A DNA stretch of 64,000 bases, from NCBI GenBank assembly GCA_011503125.2, contig WWBZ02000012.1, positions 186,001 through 250,000 of the forward strand, written 5' to 3'. Under the pieces are notes generated by a model. The model was not told the DNA's origin, ran no database searches, and saw only the letters and a list, made by a program, of their open reading frames with translations. The stretch's first letter is position 1, and each line of letters opens with the position of its first letter. Positions 23,301-32,323 of this stretch are shown here, in pieces. The translations under genes were made by a program, and so were the position numbers. The stretch comes from Botryosphaeria dothidea (Eukaryota > Ascomycota > Dothideomycetes > Botryosphaeriales > Botryosphaeriaceae).

Positions 23301-25510
23301 AAATAAGATACTAGGCCTAGATAAGATTACTAATAGGTTTCTAAAGTAATACGCTAAAATACTAAGGGGACCCCTTACTAGGCTCTTCTAGAGATATCTC
23401 GTACTTAGATACTACTCTAGATAGTTTAAAAGCTCTATTACCGTAGTTCTTAGGAAACTATAGAGAGACGACTATACTAAAGCTAAGTTATTTAGGCCGA
23501 TTACTTTACTTAATACGCTAGAGAAGCTACTTAAGAGAATTATAGTAGATAGAATCTCCTAGGCTACTAAAGTATACGGCCTACTTTCTAATATATAGAT
23601 AGAAGCTAGAAGAAATAGATCCGTAGTAGTAGCTCTTAATCTACTTATAGAATAGATCTATACTATCTAGGTATAAGATCTAGAGCTAGTAGCTTTAGTT
23701 CTTAGCCTAGATATCTTAAGAGTATATAACTACGTATTTTATAGAAGGCTTCTCTATAATATAAGGATAGTAAAACTCCTAGAATAGGTAGAAAGATTTA
23801 CCCGATCCTTTCTATAGGACTATACTACTTAGCTATCCTTCGGAGACTTTACTAGTCTACTAATCTAGACCTTAACCGGGATTCTCTAGAGATTCTTACT
23901 ATCGCTAATACTCTACCTATTCTTTACTTCTAATCTACTTATATAGCTACGTAGAGATAATACCTTCCCCCTTAGATTCGTCGATAATACTAATATTCTA
24001 ACCTTTAGTAGATCTATAGAATAGAACTATAGAATACTAGAGGGAGTATATTAAATTTACGAGTACTAGGTAGCTATCTACGGGTTAGCTTTCTCGCCCG
24101 ATAAGTATTACCTTATTTATTTTATAAGGAAACTAAGGAGATTTAATATAGTAGCAGGGATCCGTATCCCTAGATTTACTAGATACCTAGAGCCTATAAT
24201 TAAGATTCTAGGAGTCTACGTAGATAATAAGCTTAGATAGAAACTCTATATTAGAGAAATAGAAGCTAAGGCAATTAAATAGTATATATCTCTCTCTAGA
24301 CTCGCGGCGTCTACCTAGAGAGCCTTATTTACTAAAGCCCGTTATATCTATACGGCCGTAGTAAGGCTAGTTCTTACCTACGGCTATAAAGTATAGTATA
24401 CTCTAGAGGAAATTCTAGGATAGAGAAAAATAACTATCTAGCTACTAAAGAAGATCTAAAACTAGTACCTACGTACTATCTTAGGGGCGTATAAGTTAAC
24501 TAGTATATAAATCTTAGAGTATAAGATAGGAATTTCCCTACTCTTACTATACCTAGACGAACTAGTACTAGCCTAGGCTATTAGAGCTAGAGATAGCCTA
24601 GTCGCGATAGTAGTAGAGGAAACTTACTAAAGTATTAAATAGATAGCTTAGGCTACTCTAAGTACTAGAGGCGCTACTAGCCCTACTAGAAGAACCCTAC
24701 TTAGGAAAAAGATAAACTTACTTCTTAACTACTACTTCTTTACCTACTAAAGTCTTCCGAAGCGAACGAAGCTACGTATAGTATATAGGAATAAGTAGAA
24801 GGAGAGATAGATAAAGTCTACTAGCTAGAGAAGATAAGATAAGCTAGTAGCCTAAAGTATATAGTAGAACCTAAAAATTAGATAAATCTATAGCGAACTA
24901 TCTAAGCTATAGAGTATACTCGCTACTCTACTACGTATAGAGTATATTAGACTAGAAGACTTTCTCTTAAGGCGTAAGGTACTAGAGTATCCTAGTCCTA
25001 CCTATCTATACGGCTAGTATAGATAAACTCTAAAGTATATTCTTCTCTTCTATTTCTACTTCTAATAGAGTAGAGTATAGATACTCTAAAGAGTAGAAAC
25101 TACGGACTACTACTCCCTTCTCTTAATAAAGAAGAGGATTAAAGTAGTAATAGACTAGTTCTTACGCCTAGGGCTACTTAAGTAATTTAGCCTAGTAAGA
25201 AAACTAATATAGAAAGATAACTAGGAAGAGGAACTAGGAGGATAACTAGGACTACTAGAACTACTAGAACCCGGATAACTACGAGAATAAGAACTAAAGA
25301 GATAGGTCTAGTAGGTAAATATAGGGCTACTATAGTAGCCGCTACTAGTAAAAAGAAAAAATAAGAACTAGTATAGGATAGTATACCTAGAGAGAGAGAA
25401 GGGGTTTTTACTAGGCGAAAAGATTTTCCCTCTCGTGTAAAATAACTATAGATAGCTAGCCCCGTATAGACCCGTAAGGAAGCTATATCGGGAAGAAATA
25501 AATTTATCTA
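20377..25510 (+). mobile_element. Full-length Tad-like LINE, heavily RIPed
   Basis: About 5.13 kb, collinear from end to end with the LINE at 56721-51598. By position, ORF1 with zinc knuckles covers about 20.5-21.9 kb, and ORF2 endonuclease about 21.95-22.4 kb. RT covers about 22.95-24.06 kb, and the RNase H/C-terminal part about 24.1-25.35 kb. CpA and TpG are nearly absent and TAG stops fill every frame. It ends in short TATC repeats rather than poly(A). No clear TSD is seen. Confidence 0.9.
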
Positions 25511-25520
25511 TCTATCTATA

Positions 25521-25789
25521 GTAATTACGAAAGATTTACTTTAATTCTTATAGCTCTTACCTTAGATAGAATTACGCCTTCTAATCTTTCGGCGTATCCG
25601 TTCTATTTAGACGTAGCGGGAGCTAAAGTTTTAAGAGTAATTTCTTCTAATTAGAGAAAGAACTTAGTTTCTATTTTAATAGTTCGCTCGCTATCGGTTC
25701 TAGAGAAAATAATCTAACGCTTATAGTAGGTTTTAACGAGTTTAATAATAAATTTAATTATATTCTAGGCGTTTAATTTATTTAGATAG
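25521..25789 (-). pseudogene. Copia integrase fragment, RIPed
   Basis: The minus strand reads a typical fungal Copia integrase stretch: SERTIKIETKFFL, then LAPATSK-stop-NGYAERLEGVILSKVRA (the conserved QNGYAER Glu site), with stops at former Gln/Trp codons. It is bounded by the LINE 3' end on the left and the Gypsy-B LTR on the right, so it is old target DNA. Confidence 0.75.
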
Positions 25790-26211
25790 TATTACGGCGT
25801 AGCCTCTATAGATTAAGAAAGTTAAAAATTAGCTCCGTAGAAAACGATAGAAGTCGGAGTTATAAGAATCCGAGGTTATATAATCCTCGCGATTAGTTAG
25901 ATCTACCCGCTTAGTTACTAAAGCTAACTAAGTAGATAGAGCTAACTAAGCTAGTACGCTTAGTTAGTAACCCTTAATTAGTTACTAAGGCTAACTAATC
26001 GCGCTCTATTAACTAAGTATATAGATTATAGATAATCTTATACGTATATATATAAACTATACTTCTTAGATAGCTTTAACCTTCGTAGTTAACTTCGTAA
26101 TAGAATTTAGACTCTATTAGTAATAAGGCCTTCGTACGTAGTACTTAGTCTTTAGTCGTCTACTCGTTTCTTATATACCTCTTCTTATATCTACTTAAAG
26201 AAAACTCTCGA
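25790..26211 (+). repeat. Gypsy-B copy 1 5' LTR, first part
   Basis: TATTACGG (TGTTACGG before RIP) starts the 479 bp Gypsy-B LTR. The LTR is interrupted after CTCGA by Gypsy-A copy 2 and resumes at 32267. The two pieces add up to exactly 479 bp once one TSD copy is removed. Confidence 0.9.
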
Positions 26212-26395
26212 TGTTAGGGCTTAACCTTAGGATGATCGCTAAAAGGTATATTGCGCTATGTACGTTAAGCTAGACTTAAGGAGAAAGAAGAGAAGACGTA
26301 GAAGAAAGGAAAGAGTTATATACAAGGGAGGCTTGGCGTCACGTGACCCGCCGATGATCCTCTGAGGCTTGATCCTGAGGCTTCAGACTCTAACA
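26212..26395 (-). repeat. Gypsy-A copy 2 3' LTR
   Basis: 184 bp. All four differences from the other LTR lie in the outermost ~30 bp and are CpA/TpG-to-TpA changes, the RIP signature. The rest is identical. Confidence 0.95.
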
Positions 26396-26459
26396 TCACT
26401 CCCCCCCTCCTCTTCCCGGTTCGAGAGGTTGCGGGTTCGAATCCGGGTGGGGACTGTTG

Positions 26460-26495
<36 letters not shown>

Positions 26496-27013
26496 ACCTT
26501 TCTCTGTTTTTGACCCTTCCTGCCCTGCTTGCCTTGCTTGCCTTGCTTGCCTTGCTTGCCCTGCTTGCCCTGCTTGCCCTGCTTGCCCTGCTTGCCCTGC
26601 TTGTTTGTTGGTCGCGTTTTGGTGGGTGTGGGTATATGGGTTGAAAAAGCGAACCCTGAACCATCAAACGGCTACATGGCGTAGTTGGAAACTTGGCTGA
26701 CCGACAGCAGGTGCGGTGATACGTGCCTTGGGGTGGCGACATCCCTCAGTTGACTGGCTCCTATGAGCTTGTCGACTGGCTGTCGAATTGAGGGCCTGCC
26801 TGTTGGCAGGAAGAGGGTTGTCCGGCACGGGACTAGGTCCTGTGGTCTGTAATGCCCACACTAGGTGACCGCTTGTGCCTCGCTCGCCCTCGGGGCGGGT
26901 GGTGCAGTGCTCATCTGGTGTGTGCAGGCTCGGCTCCGGCCGGGCCAAACCGCTTGACTTTTTGTCCACTGGTAGTCTACGCTTGGTTCCCTCCTAGTCC
27001 CATTCTAGTTCCC
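26396..27013 (-). repeat. Gypsy-A copy 2 3' non-coding region with tandem repeat, homopolymer and tRNA-like block
   Basis: On the plus strand the order from the LTR is: the complement of the polypurine tract, then GCGGGTTCGAATCCGGG (a T-arm/B-box-like block, about 26428-26444), and GTGGGGACTGTTGC. These are followed by 34 Ts (about 26461-26494) and about ten 9-mers CCCTGCTTG/CCTTGCTTG (about 26520-26601). In copy 1 the homopolymer is about 16 long. A 101-codon ORF (26969-26664, minus) of unclear status lies after pol. Confidence 0.8.
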
Positions 27014-30000
27014 TTAGAGCTCTTGTCGGTCCTTCTGTTTTAGGTACGTGTCCAGCGCTGCTGTGTCCTGTAGTGCTGATGCCGGTTCCCATGTTGGCCT
27101 TGCATACCCTTCCCATTTGACTTGGTACTGGAGTTGGCGCCTCCTTTGCCCTGGTTTTCTTGCCATTCGTTCACTTAAGACTGCCTCCACTCTCCATTCG
27201 TCTTGACCATCTACTTGAACTGGTGGAGGTTGGTAGTCGTCTTGTTCTTGGCTTGGTAAGGGGTCTGTTCCTGCTGGCCGGAGTAGGTCTACATTAAAGA
27301 CGTTGTGTACCGCTCCGGGGATATCCAATTTGTAGCTATGGGATCCAACTACCTCGATAATAGTAAACTTAGCTGCCTTATCATCGAGCTTCTTGCTTGG
27401 CCTATCCGTCCTTAGGTTCTTTAGGTGTAGCCAGACCTTATCACCTACCTTGTACGCAGGGGATGGGTTTCTTCGCCGGTTTGCTTGCCGTTCCTGTTCT
27501 TGTTGGGTATCTGCCATAGCCATCTGTGCCCAGTCCGTTACCTCTTTGATCTTTGCCACGATTACTTCTGCCCTTGCTACTGGAGAGTCCCTCTGGAGGT
27601 CGCCGGGCTGGAGGTCTTCGGATAACTCTAGAGGCTCGAGGTGATATCCGTGGGAGAGAAAGAACGGGCTTGCCTGTGTTGTAGCCGAGGTCCTCCCATT
27701 AAGAGCTAGCTGGACTATCGGTAGCTGGTCCGCCCAGTCTTGTTGGTAGTGGTCCACGAATAGTGCTAGCTTCCTTTCCACTTCAGTGTTCATCCTCTCC
27801 GTTGATCCGTCCGTTTGAGGGTGGTAGGCCGTTGAGATGCGCCTCTTAATCTTAAGCAGTTGACAGATACGTTGCCAGAGAAGGCTAACGAACTGCGTTC
27901 CCCTATCAGATACAATTGCCGTTGGGATTCCGTGGTTCCGGTAGAAGCATGTAATAAAGAGCCTTGCAATGGTTTCCGTCTCAGTATTCGGGCAGGCCTC
28001 AAGGGTCACTCCTTTCCCTAGCCTATCGGTGATTACCATAAGCATCTCGCACCCGTTGCTTAATGGTAGGGGCCCAATAAAGTCAATAGAGATCTCTCTC
28101 CATTGACGACTTGGTACTGGTAACGGTTTGAGTAACCCTTGCTTCCGATCCCTCCAGACCTTAGTCCTTCCACAGACGTCACAGTTCCTACAAAACCTCC
28201 GGATATCGTTAACGAATCCTGGCCAGAAGAAGTGCCTTGCCACGAGGGAGGTAGTTTGAACGCGTCCGGGGTGTGCCGAGAGGGGAGAGTCATGCATCTC
28301 TTGGATAATCCTTGTTCGTAGTGGCTCGGAGTCCGGTACCCATTTCCTTTCCCTAAAGAGGAGGTTTCCTTGATAGTCTAGTGAACACTCCGCGATCGAG
28401 ATCTTGAACTTAGTTGCAAACTCCGGTGGGAAGGTCCTTTCTCCTCGTTGTACTGCTTCCCGGAGTTGCTTTAGTACTTGGTCTTGTTGGAGTGCCTCTT
28501 GCCATTGTTCCTCAAGGGGAGGTGGTTCTTGTCCGAGTTGTCCTGGTCGTGCCTGTCGAGGTTCGACTGCCATGGCTTCTTCTGATAATAGCAGGTCTCC
28601 GTTATCCCAGTTTCCTTGCTCTTCTGGGTCTTCCGGTGAGCCTGTGTTCAGCACGAGTCCTTGGGCCGTTGTTTGGAGCAGTTGAGCCGTCCTTTGTTCG
28701 AGCCTTTCGTCCATATCCGTGGTTGGTAGGTCCTGGTCCCTTCTTGTCAATGCGTCCGCCAATCCGTTAGTCTTTCCTGGCGTATATTCAATAATAAAGG
28801 AGAAGCGGCTAAGCTCTCTCCACCATCGAATCTGCCTCTCAGAGAGTCTCCTCGCAGTAGTAAAGTACTCTAAGTTCTTATGATCAGTAAGGATCTTAAA
28901 CTGGTGTAGCCCCTTTAGTTCAGCATCCCACTGGCGTAAGCACTTGACTACTGCGAGTAGTTCCTTATCGTAGATTGGGTAGTTGCATTCCGCGGGTAGG
29001 TTCTTTTTCGAGAAGAACGCTACGGGCCGTAGAAAACCATCGTCATCGAACTGTTGGAGCACCCCTCCAGTACAGTATCCTGAGGAGTCCGTGGCGAGAA
29101 TTGTCTCCCGTTCCGGGTCGAATTGCATAAGGACCGGTGCCGTGATAAAAGCCTTTTTCAATTTCCTAAACGCGAGCTCGGTTTCCTGGTTCCATTGGAA
29201 GGGCACGTTCTTCCTCGTAAGTAATACTAGAGGGGCTACTAGGTTAGAAAAGCCCTTAATAAAACGCCGATAGAAGTTCGCAAAACCGAGGAAACCGAGT
29301 ACGCCCTTTGCCGTGGTAGGAGCTTTCCATTCTTGAATTGCTTTGATCTTTTCCGGGTCCATATAGATACCTTTACCTGCTTCGATAATATACCCAAGAT
29401 ACTTAGTCGACTGGACTTCGAATTCGCATTTCTTTAGGTCGAGTTGTAGACCTGCAGCATCCAATTTCTCTAAGACCTTATCGACCTTTTCCCGGTGCTC
29501 CCGGCGGGATCCGTCCGTGAAGATTAGGATGTCATCTACGTACGCGGAGACAAAATCGTCAAGGAAGTCCTTTAGGGTCCAATTAATATACCGTTGGAAG
29601 GTACTCGGGGCATTTGCTAGTCCAAAAGGTGTCACTAGCCATTCGAAGAGTCCAAATCGGGTCCGGAATGCTGTCAACCACTCGCTTCCCTCCGCGATTC
29701 GTATCCGATGGAAGGCAGCAGTTACATCCAGTTTCGTAAACCATCTTGCTTTACTAATCCGATTGAGGGTCTCCTGGATTAGTGGTAGGGGATAGCGGTC
29801 CTTTCTCGTAATTCGATTAAGAGCCCGGTAGTCACAGCAGAAGCGTAGGCCTCCGCCTGGTTTCTTGACAAATAGTACGGGAGCAGCAGCCGGGGAATTG
29901 CTTACCCGGATAAACCCCTTGTCGAGTAGTTCGTTAAGAGTCTTCCTAAGTACTAGAAGCTCGTCACGGGACATATTGTATAGGGGTCCCCATGGGGCGT

Positions 30001-30877
30001 CCGGTGTTTTGCCGTTGCTATCCTTTTCCAATTCGATTTGGTGGTCAATTCCAGGCCGGTGCGGTGGGAGTTTGTCTGCCTCCTTCTTGTCAAATAGGCG
30101 TATCCATCGAGGGTCCACCCAGCTAGGTAGCCGGGCCTGAGTATCCGTGGGGGTTTTCTCTTGAAGAGCCTTATTAATATCCGCTAGGCTCGCTGTAAAG
30201 ACTTGGTACCCTTTCTTTTCTCGGTTCCTTAAGAGGTAACTGAAGGCAGAGGCTCCGATGAGCTTGCCCTGAGGGCTAGGAAGATCCATTGCTTGTTTTA
30301 CCACTAGCCCTGTGTCCTTAAAGGTAATAGTCCGTTCACTTTGATCGAGTACCGCTTTTTCCTGTACCATCCATGGGCTTCCCAATATTAGGTCGCAACC
30401 GGAAAGCCTAGGCACGATGTAGAAGAACATGCGCTTCTGGCAGTGGCCTCCAATGTCTACCTCAGCCCAGGCAACCTCGTCTATTTTCCATCCTGTAGGT
30501 GTAAGTCCGTTCAGTGTCCTTGGGGAGATCTTTATACGCGGGAGGTTGCAGCGTTTAGCAAAACCGTGGCTCATAACAGCGTAGAATTCACAACCAGTAT
30601 CGGCGAGAGCTTTACCGAAAGACTCTTTATTGATCATAACTGGGGTAAGGAGTGAATCTTGTTCTAGCTTACGTTGCTGCTTGCGCCATTCGTTCCGCAC
30701 TTCCTGCTTTTCCTCCACTATGGGCTCCTGCCTGCGATTTTCGACAGGAGCTTTTAGTTTTCCGACTGCTGGGAGGAGGACTCGTCCTCCAAGTCTTCCA
30801 GTTCCGGTCCCACGTGTTCCTCCTGTTGGGTAGGCTTTGCGAGCCTTGCTGGCCTCCTTGGTGGCAGCCATGGGCAC
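27014..30877 (-). CDS. pol: Gypsy-A pol polyprotein (PR-RT-RH-IN-chromodomain), intact
   Basis: 1287 codons with no stop. Domains in order: aspartic protease with ALADTGCEF (about residue 90); RT with [16 protein letters not shown] and the catalytic YVDDILIF; RNase H with ATDSSGYCTGG and LTDHKNLEYF. Then comes the integrase HHCC finger (HPG, RHFFWPG, CRNC-x2-C), the catalytic Asp in SIDFIGPL, Asp in VSDRGTQF and Glu in STERMN. A C-terminal chromodomain (YQVKWEGYARPTWEP) follows. The frame is -1 relative to gag and overlaps its end by 124 bases. The annotated Met may not be used if pol is made by frameshift. A fusion product processed by the protease is usual for the family. The element is probably autonomous, though expression is not shown. 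Confidence 0.95.
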   Translation of the reverse strand: MPMAATKEASKARKAYPTGGTRGTGTGRLGGRVLLPAVGKLKAPVENRRQEPIVEEKQEVRNEWRKQQRKLEQDSLLTPVMINKESFGKALADTGCEFYAVMSHGFAKRCNLPRIKISPRTLNGLTPTGWKIDEVAWAEVDIGGHCQKRMFFYIVPRLSGCDLILGSPWMVQEKAVLDQSERTITFKDTGLVVKQAMDLPSPQGKLIGASAFSYLLRNREKKGYQVFTASLADINKALQEKTPTDTQARLPSWVDPRWIRLFDKKEADKLPPHRPGIDHQIELEKDSNGKTPDAPWGPLYNMSRDELLVLRKTLNELLDKGFIRVSNSPAAAPVLFVKKPGGGLRFCCDYRALNRITRKDRYPLPLIQETLNRISKARWFTKLDVTAAFHRIRIAEGSEWLTAFRTRFGLFEWLVTPFGLANAPSTFQRYINWTLKDFLDDFVSAYVDDILIFTDGSRREHREKVDKVLEKLDAAGLQLDLKKCEFEVQSTKYLGYIIEAGKGIYMDPEKIKAIQEWKAPTTAKGVLGFLGFANFYRRFIKGFSNLVAPLVLLTRKNVPFQWNQETELAFRKLKKAFITAPVLMQFDPERETILATDSSGYCTGGVLQQFDDDGFLRPVAFFSKKNLPAECNYPIYDKELLAVVKCLRQWDAELKGLHQFKILTDHKNLEYFTTARRLSERQIRWWRELSRFSFIIEYTPGKTNGLADALTRRDQDLPTTDMDERLEQRTAQLLQTTAQGLVLNTGSPEDPEEQGNWDNGDLLLSEEAMAVEPRQARPGQLGQEPPPLEEQWQEALQQDQVLKQLREAVQRGERTFPPEFATKFKISIAECSLDYQGNLLFRERKWVPDSEPLRTRIIQEMHDSPLSAHPGRVQTTSLVARHFFWPGFVNDIRRFCRNCDVCGRTKVWRDRKQGLLKPLPVPSRQWREISIDFIGPLPLSNGCEMLMVITDRLGKGVTLEACPNTETETIARLFITCFYRNHGIPTAIVSDRGTQFVSLLWQRICQLLKIKRRISTAYHPQTDGSTERMNTEVERKLALFVDHYQQDWADQLPIVQLALNGRTSATTQASPFFLSHGYHLEPLELSEDLQPGDLQRDSPVARAEVIVAKIKEVTDWAQMAMADTQQEQERQANRRRNPSPAYKVGDKVWLHLKNLRTDRPSKKLDDKAAKFTIIEVVGSHSYKLDIPGAVHNVFNVDLLRPAGTDPLPSQEQDDYQPPPVQVDGQDEWRVEAVLSERMARKPGQRRRQLQYQVKWEGYARPTWEPASALQDTAALDTYLKQKDRQEL

Positions 30878-31950
30878 TGGGCAACCCTATGCATAGAGTC
30901 GCCACAGCGTAGGCAACGACCCTCATCCTTGCGTCTTTGCATCTCTTGCTCGTCTACCCACTTGACACGACGTCCTTGGGCGGCCCTTGCAGGCCCTGTA
31001 GGTTCCCATTCCATTTTATCTTGCTGGGGCGTGGTCGGCTTTGGCTTGGACCCTGGCTGCCTGCCAGTAGACCCTGCCGAGCCAACTTTATTCTGACCAC
31101 GCCACCAGTCTTGTTGCCAGCCCTGCTGGGGCTTCTTGCCCGTATTGCGTAGGTTGAACGCTTCCAGTTGGTCACTAACACGTTTCAACTCCGTGCAGTA
31201 GTCCTCGAAAGACTGGCTAGTATTCCCAAGGCCGATCATACTTCGCTGGAGCTCCTGGCTAAGCCCTGCTTCTAGGTAGGCCTTAAGGATCTCGTCCGGC
31301 CAGTTGGTGCCTCCCGCCTCTAGTACGAGTTTGCGGAATTCGGTGAAGTACTCCATAAAAGGCTTGTTAGTTTGGCGTAGCTTATGCAGCTTACGTTGGG
31401 CCTTCTCTTGCACGTGGGGGTCGCCAAATGATAGGCGTAGCTGATCCAGTAGGCACTGAGCAGTCATGCTAGTCGTGTTGGTGCTGGCTTGTACCCAGGG
31501 CTGTAGCTGACGAGCTGCTTCGCCCCTAAGCCGATTGTGAAGCATAAAAAACTTCGTAGCTTCAGTGCAACTCGTGTAGTCCACGACGAGTTTGGCTTGG
31601 GCCTGGGCAATCCAAGGCTCGAGTTCTTCTCTATTACCCGAAAACTCGGCGAGAGGGCCGAGGTTCTTCGTGGGGCCTGTCTTGGTGGGGTGGCTGGTGG
31701 GTCCTGACTCAGGGGCAGGGGGGTCCGAGGCAATTCCGGCTACCCTAGCCTCCTTTTCTCCGGCCTCCCCTGAGGGTTGTGTGGAAGGGGTTTGGGCGCC
31801 TCCCACCTTCAAGAGTTCCTCCTTCTCCTCCTTAAGCTGCATAACCTCTTGGGTAAGAGTATCCATTCGTGCCATCATTTGTAGCAGTAACCGCTTCGTT
31901 TCTTGGTTCTCTTGAGCCTGTAGCTCTTGTCCATGCTCTTGAGGACTCAT
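30754..31950 (-). CDS. gag: Gypsy-A gag, intact
   Basis: A 398 aa capsid/nucleocapsid protein that packages the element RNA in cytoplasmic particles. An N-terminal coiled coil (about 5-48, Gln/Glu/Lys heptads) is followed by a Pro/Ser-rich linker. Next comes a retrotransposon gag domain (LGPLAEFSGNREELEPWIAQ through FMEYFTEFRKLVLEAG), then a basic linker and one CCHC knuckle, CLRCGDSMHRVAQC. The ATG at 31950 follows a leader with tandem 9-mers. Pol starts inside it in the -1 frame. Confidence 0.94.
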   Translation of the reverse strand: MSPQEHGQELQAQENQETKRLLLQMMARMDTLTQEVMQLKEEKEELLKVGGAQTPSTQPSGEAGEKEARVAGIASDPPAPESGPTSHPTKTGPTKNLGPLAEFSGNREELEPWIAQAQAKLVVDYTSCTEATKFFMLHNRLRGEAARQLQPWVQASTNTTSMTAQCLLDQLRLSFGDPHVQEKAQRKLHKLRQTNKPFMEYFTEFRKLVLEAGGTNWPDEILKAYLEAGLSQELQRSMIGLGNTSQSFEDYCTELKRVSDQLEAFNLRNTGKKPQQGWQQDWWRGQNKVGSAGSTGRQPGSKPKPTTPQQDKMEWEPTGPARAAQGRRVKWVDEQEMQRRKDEGRCLRCGDSMHRVAQCPWLPPRRPARLAKPTQQEEHVGPELEDLEDESSSQQSEN

Positions 31951-32077
31951 ATCGAGTGATTCCGGTGATTCCGGTGATTCCAGTGATTCCAGTGATTCCA
32001 GTGATTCCAGTGATTCCAGTGCGCAACTGTGCCAGTGATCCGATGTCCAGTAAGTCCAATATGGGAAGTCTAGCTAA
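31951..32077 (-). repeat. Gypsy-A copy 2 leader with 9-bp tandem repeats
   Basis: Between the 5' LTR and gag ATG lie about seven copies of a 9-mer GGAATCACT/GGAATCACC (minus strand). They read as Ile-Thr-Gly in one frame but do not connect to gag. No clear tRNA primer-binding site is visible after the LTR. Confidence 0.8.
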
Positions 32078-32261
32078 TGTCAGGGCTCAACCTCAGGATG
32101 ATCGCTGAAAGGTATATTGCGCTATGTACGTTAAGCTAGACTTAAGGAGAAAGAAGAGAAGACGTAGAAGAAAGGAAAGAGTTATATACAAGGGAGGCTT
32201 GGCGTCACGTGACCCGCCGATGATCCTCTGAGGCTTGATCCTGAGGCTTCAGACTCTAACA
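32078..32261 (-). repeat. Gypsy-A copy 2 5' LTR
   Basis: 184 bp, TGTTAGAG...CCCTGACA on the minus strand, with no RIP changes visible. It holds TATATAA on the minus strand. Confidence 0.95.
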
Positions 32262-32266
32262 CTCGA

Positions 32267-32323
32267 TAGGTTTTCTCTCTCTTTAGTATTTAGATTCTTA
32301 GAGATAGAGGCCCGCTCGTTATA
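32267..32323 (+). repeat. Gypsy-B copy 1 5' LTR, last part
   Basis: The remaining 57 bp of the split LTR, ending CTCGTTATA (CTCGTTACA before RIP). Confidence 0.9.

Larger units (their letters stand above)
26212..32261 (-). mobile_element. Gypsy-A copy 2, structurally intact chromovirus
   Basis: A 6050 bp Ty3/Gypsy element on the minus strand. The LTRs are 184 bp and differ at 4 sites, and the 5 bp TSD is CTCGA (26207-26211 and 32262-32266). Gag and pol are open from end to end, and all key protease, RT, RNase H and integrase motifs are present. It is inserted in the 5' LTR of Gypsy-B copy 1 and appears to be the youngest large insertion in the window. Confidence 0.96.

Noticed and set aside
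26420..26460. A tRNA gene beside the Gypsy-A LTR
   Set aside because: Only a T-arm-like segment is visible; there is no full cloverleaf or acceptor pairing.
26520..26601. CRISPR-like repeats
   Set aside because: The units are contiguous 9-mers without spacers, inside a fungal retrotransposon.
26369..26644. ORF with Leu-Ala-Leu repeats (also 19337-19594 minus)
   Set aside because: An artefact of the 9-bp tandem repeat and T tract in the Gypsy-A 3' region.
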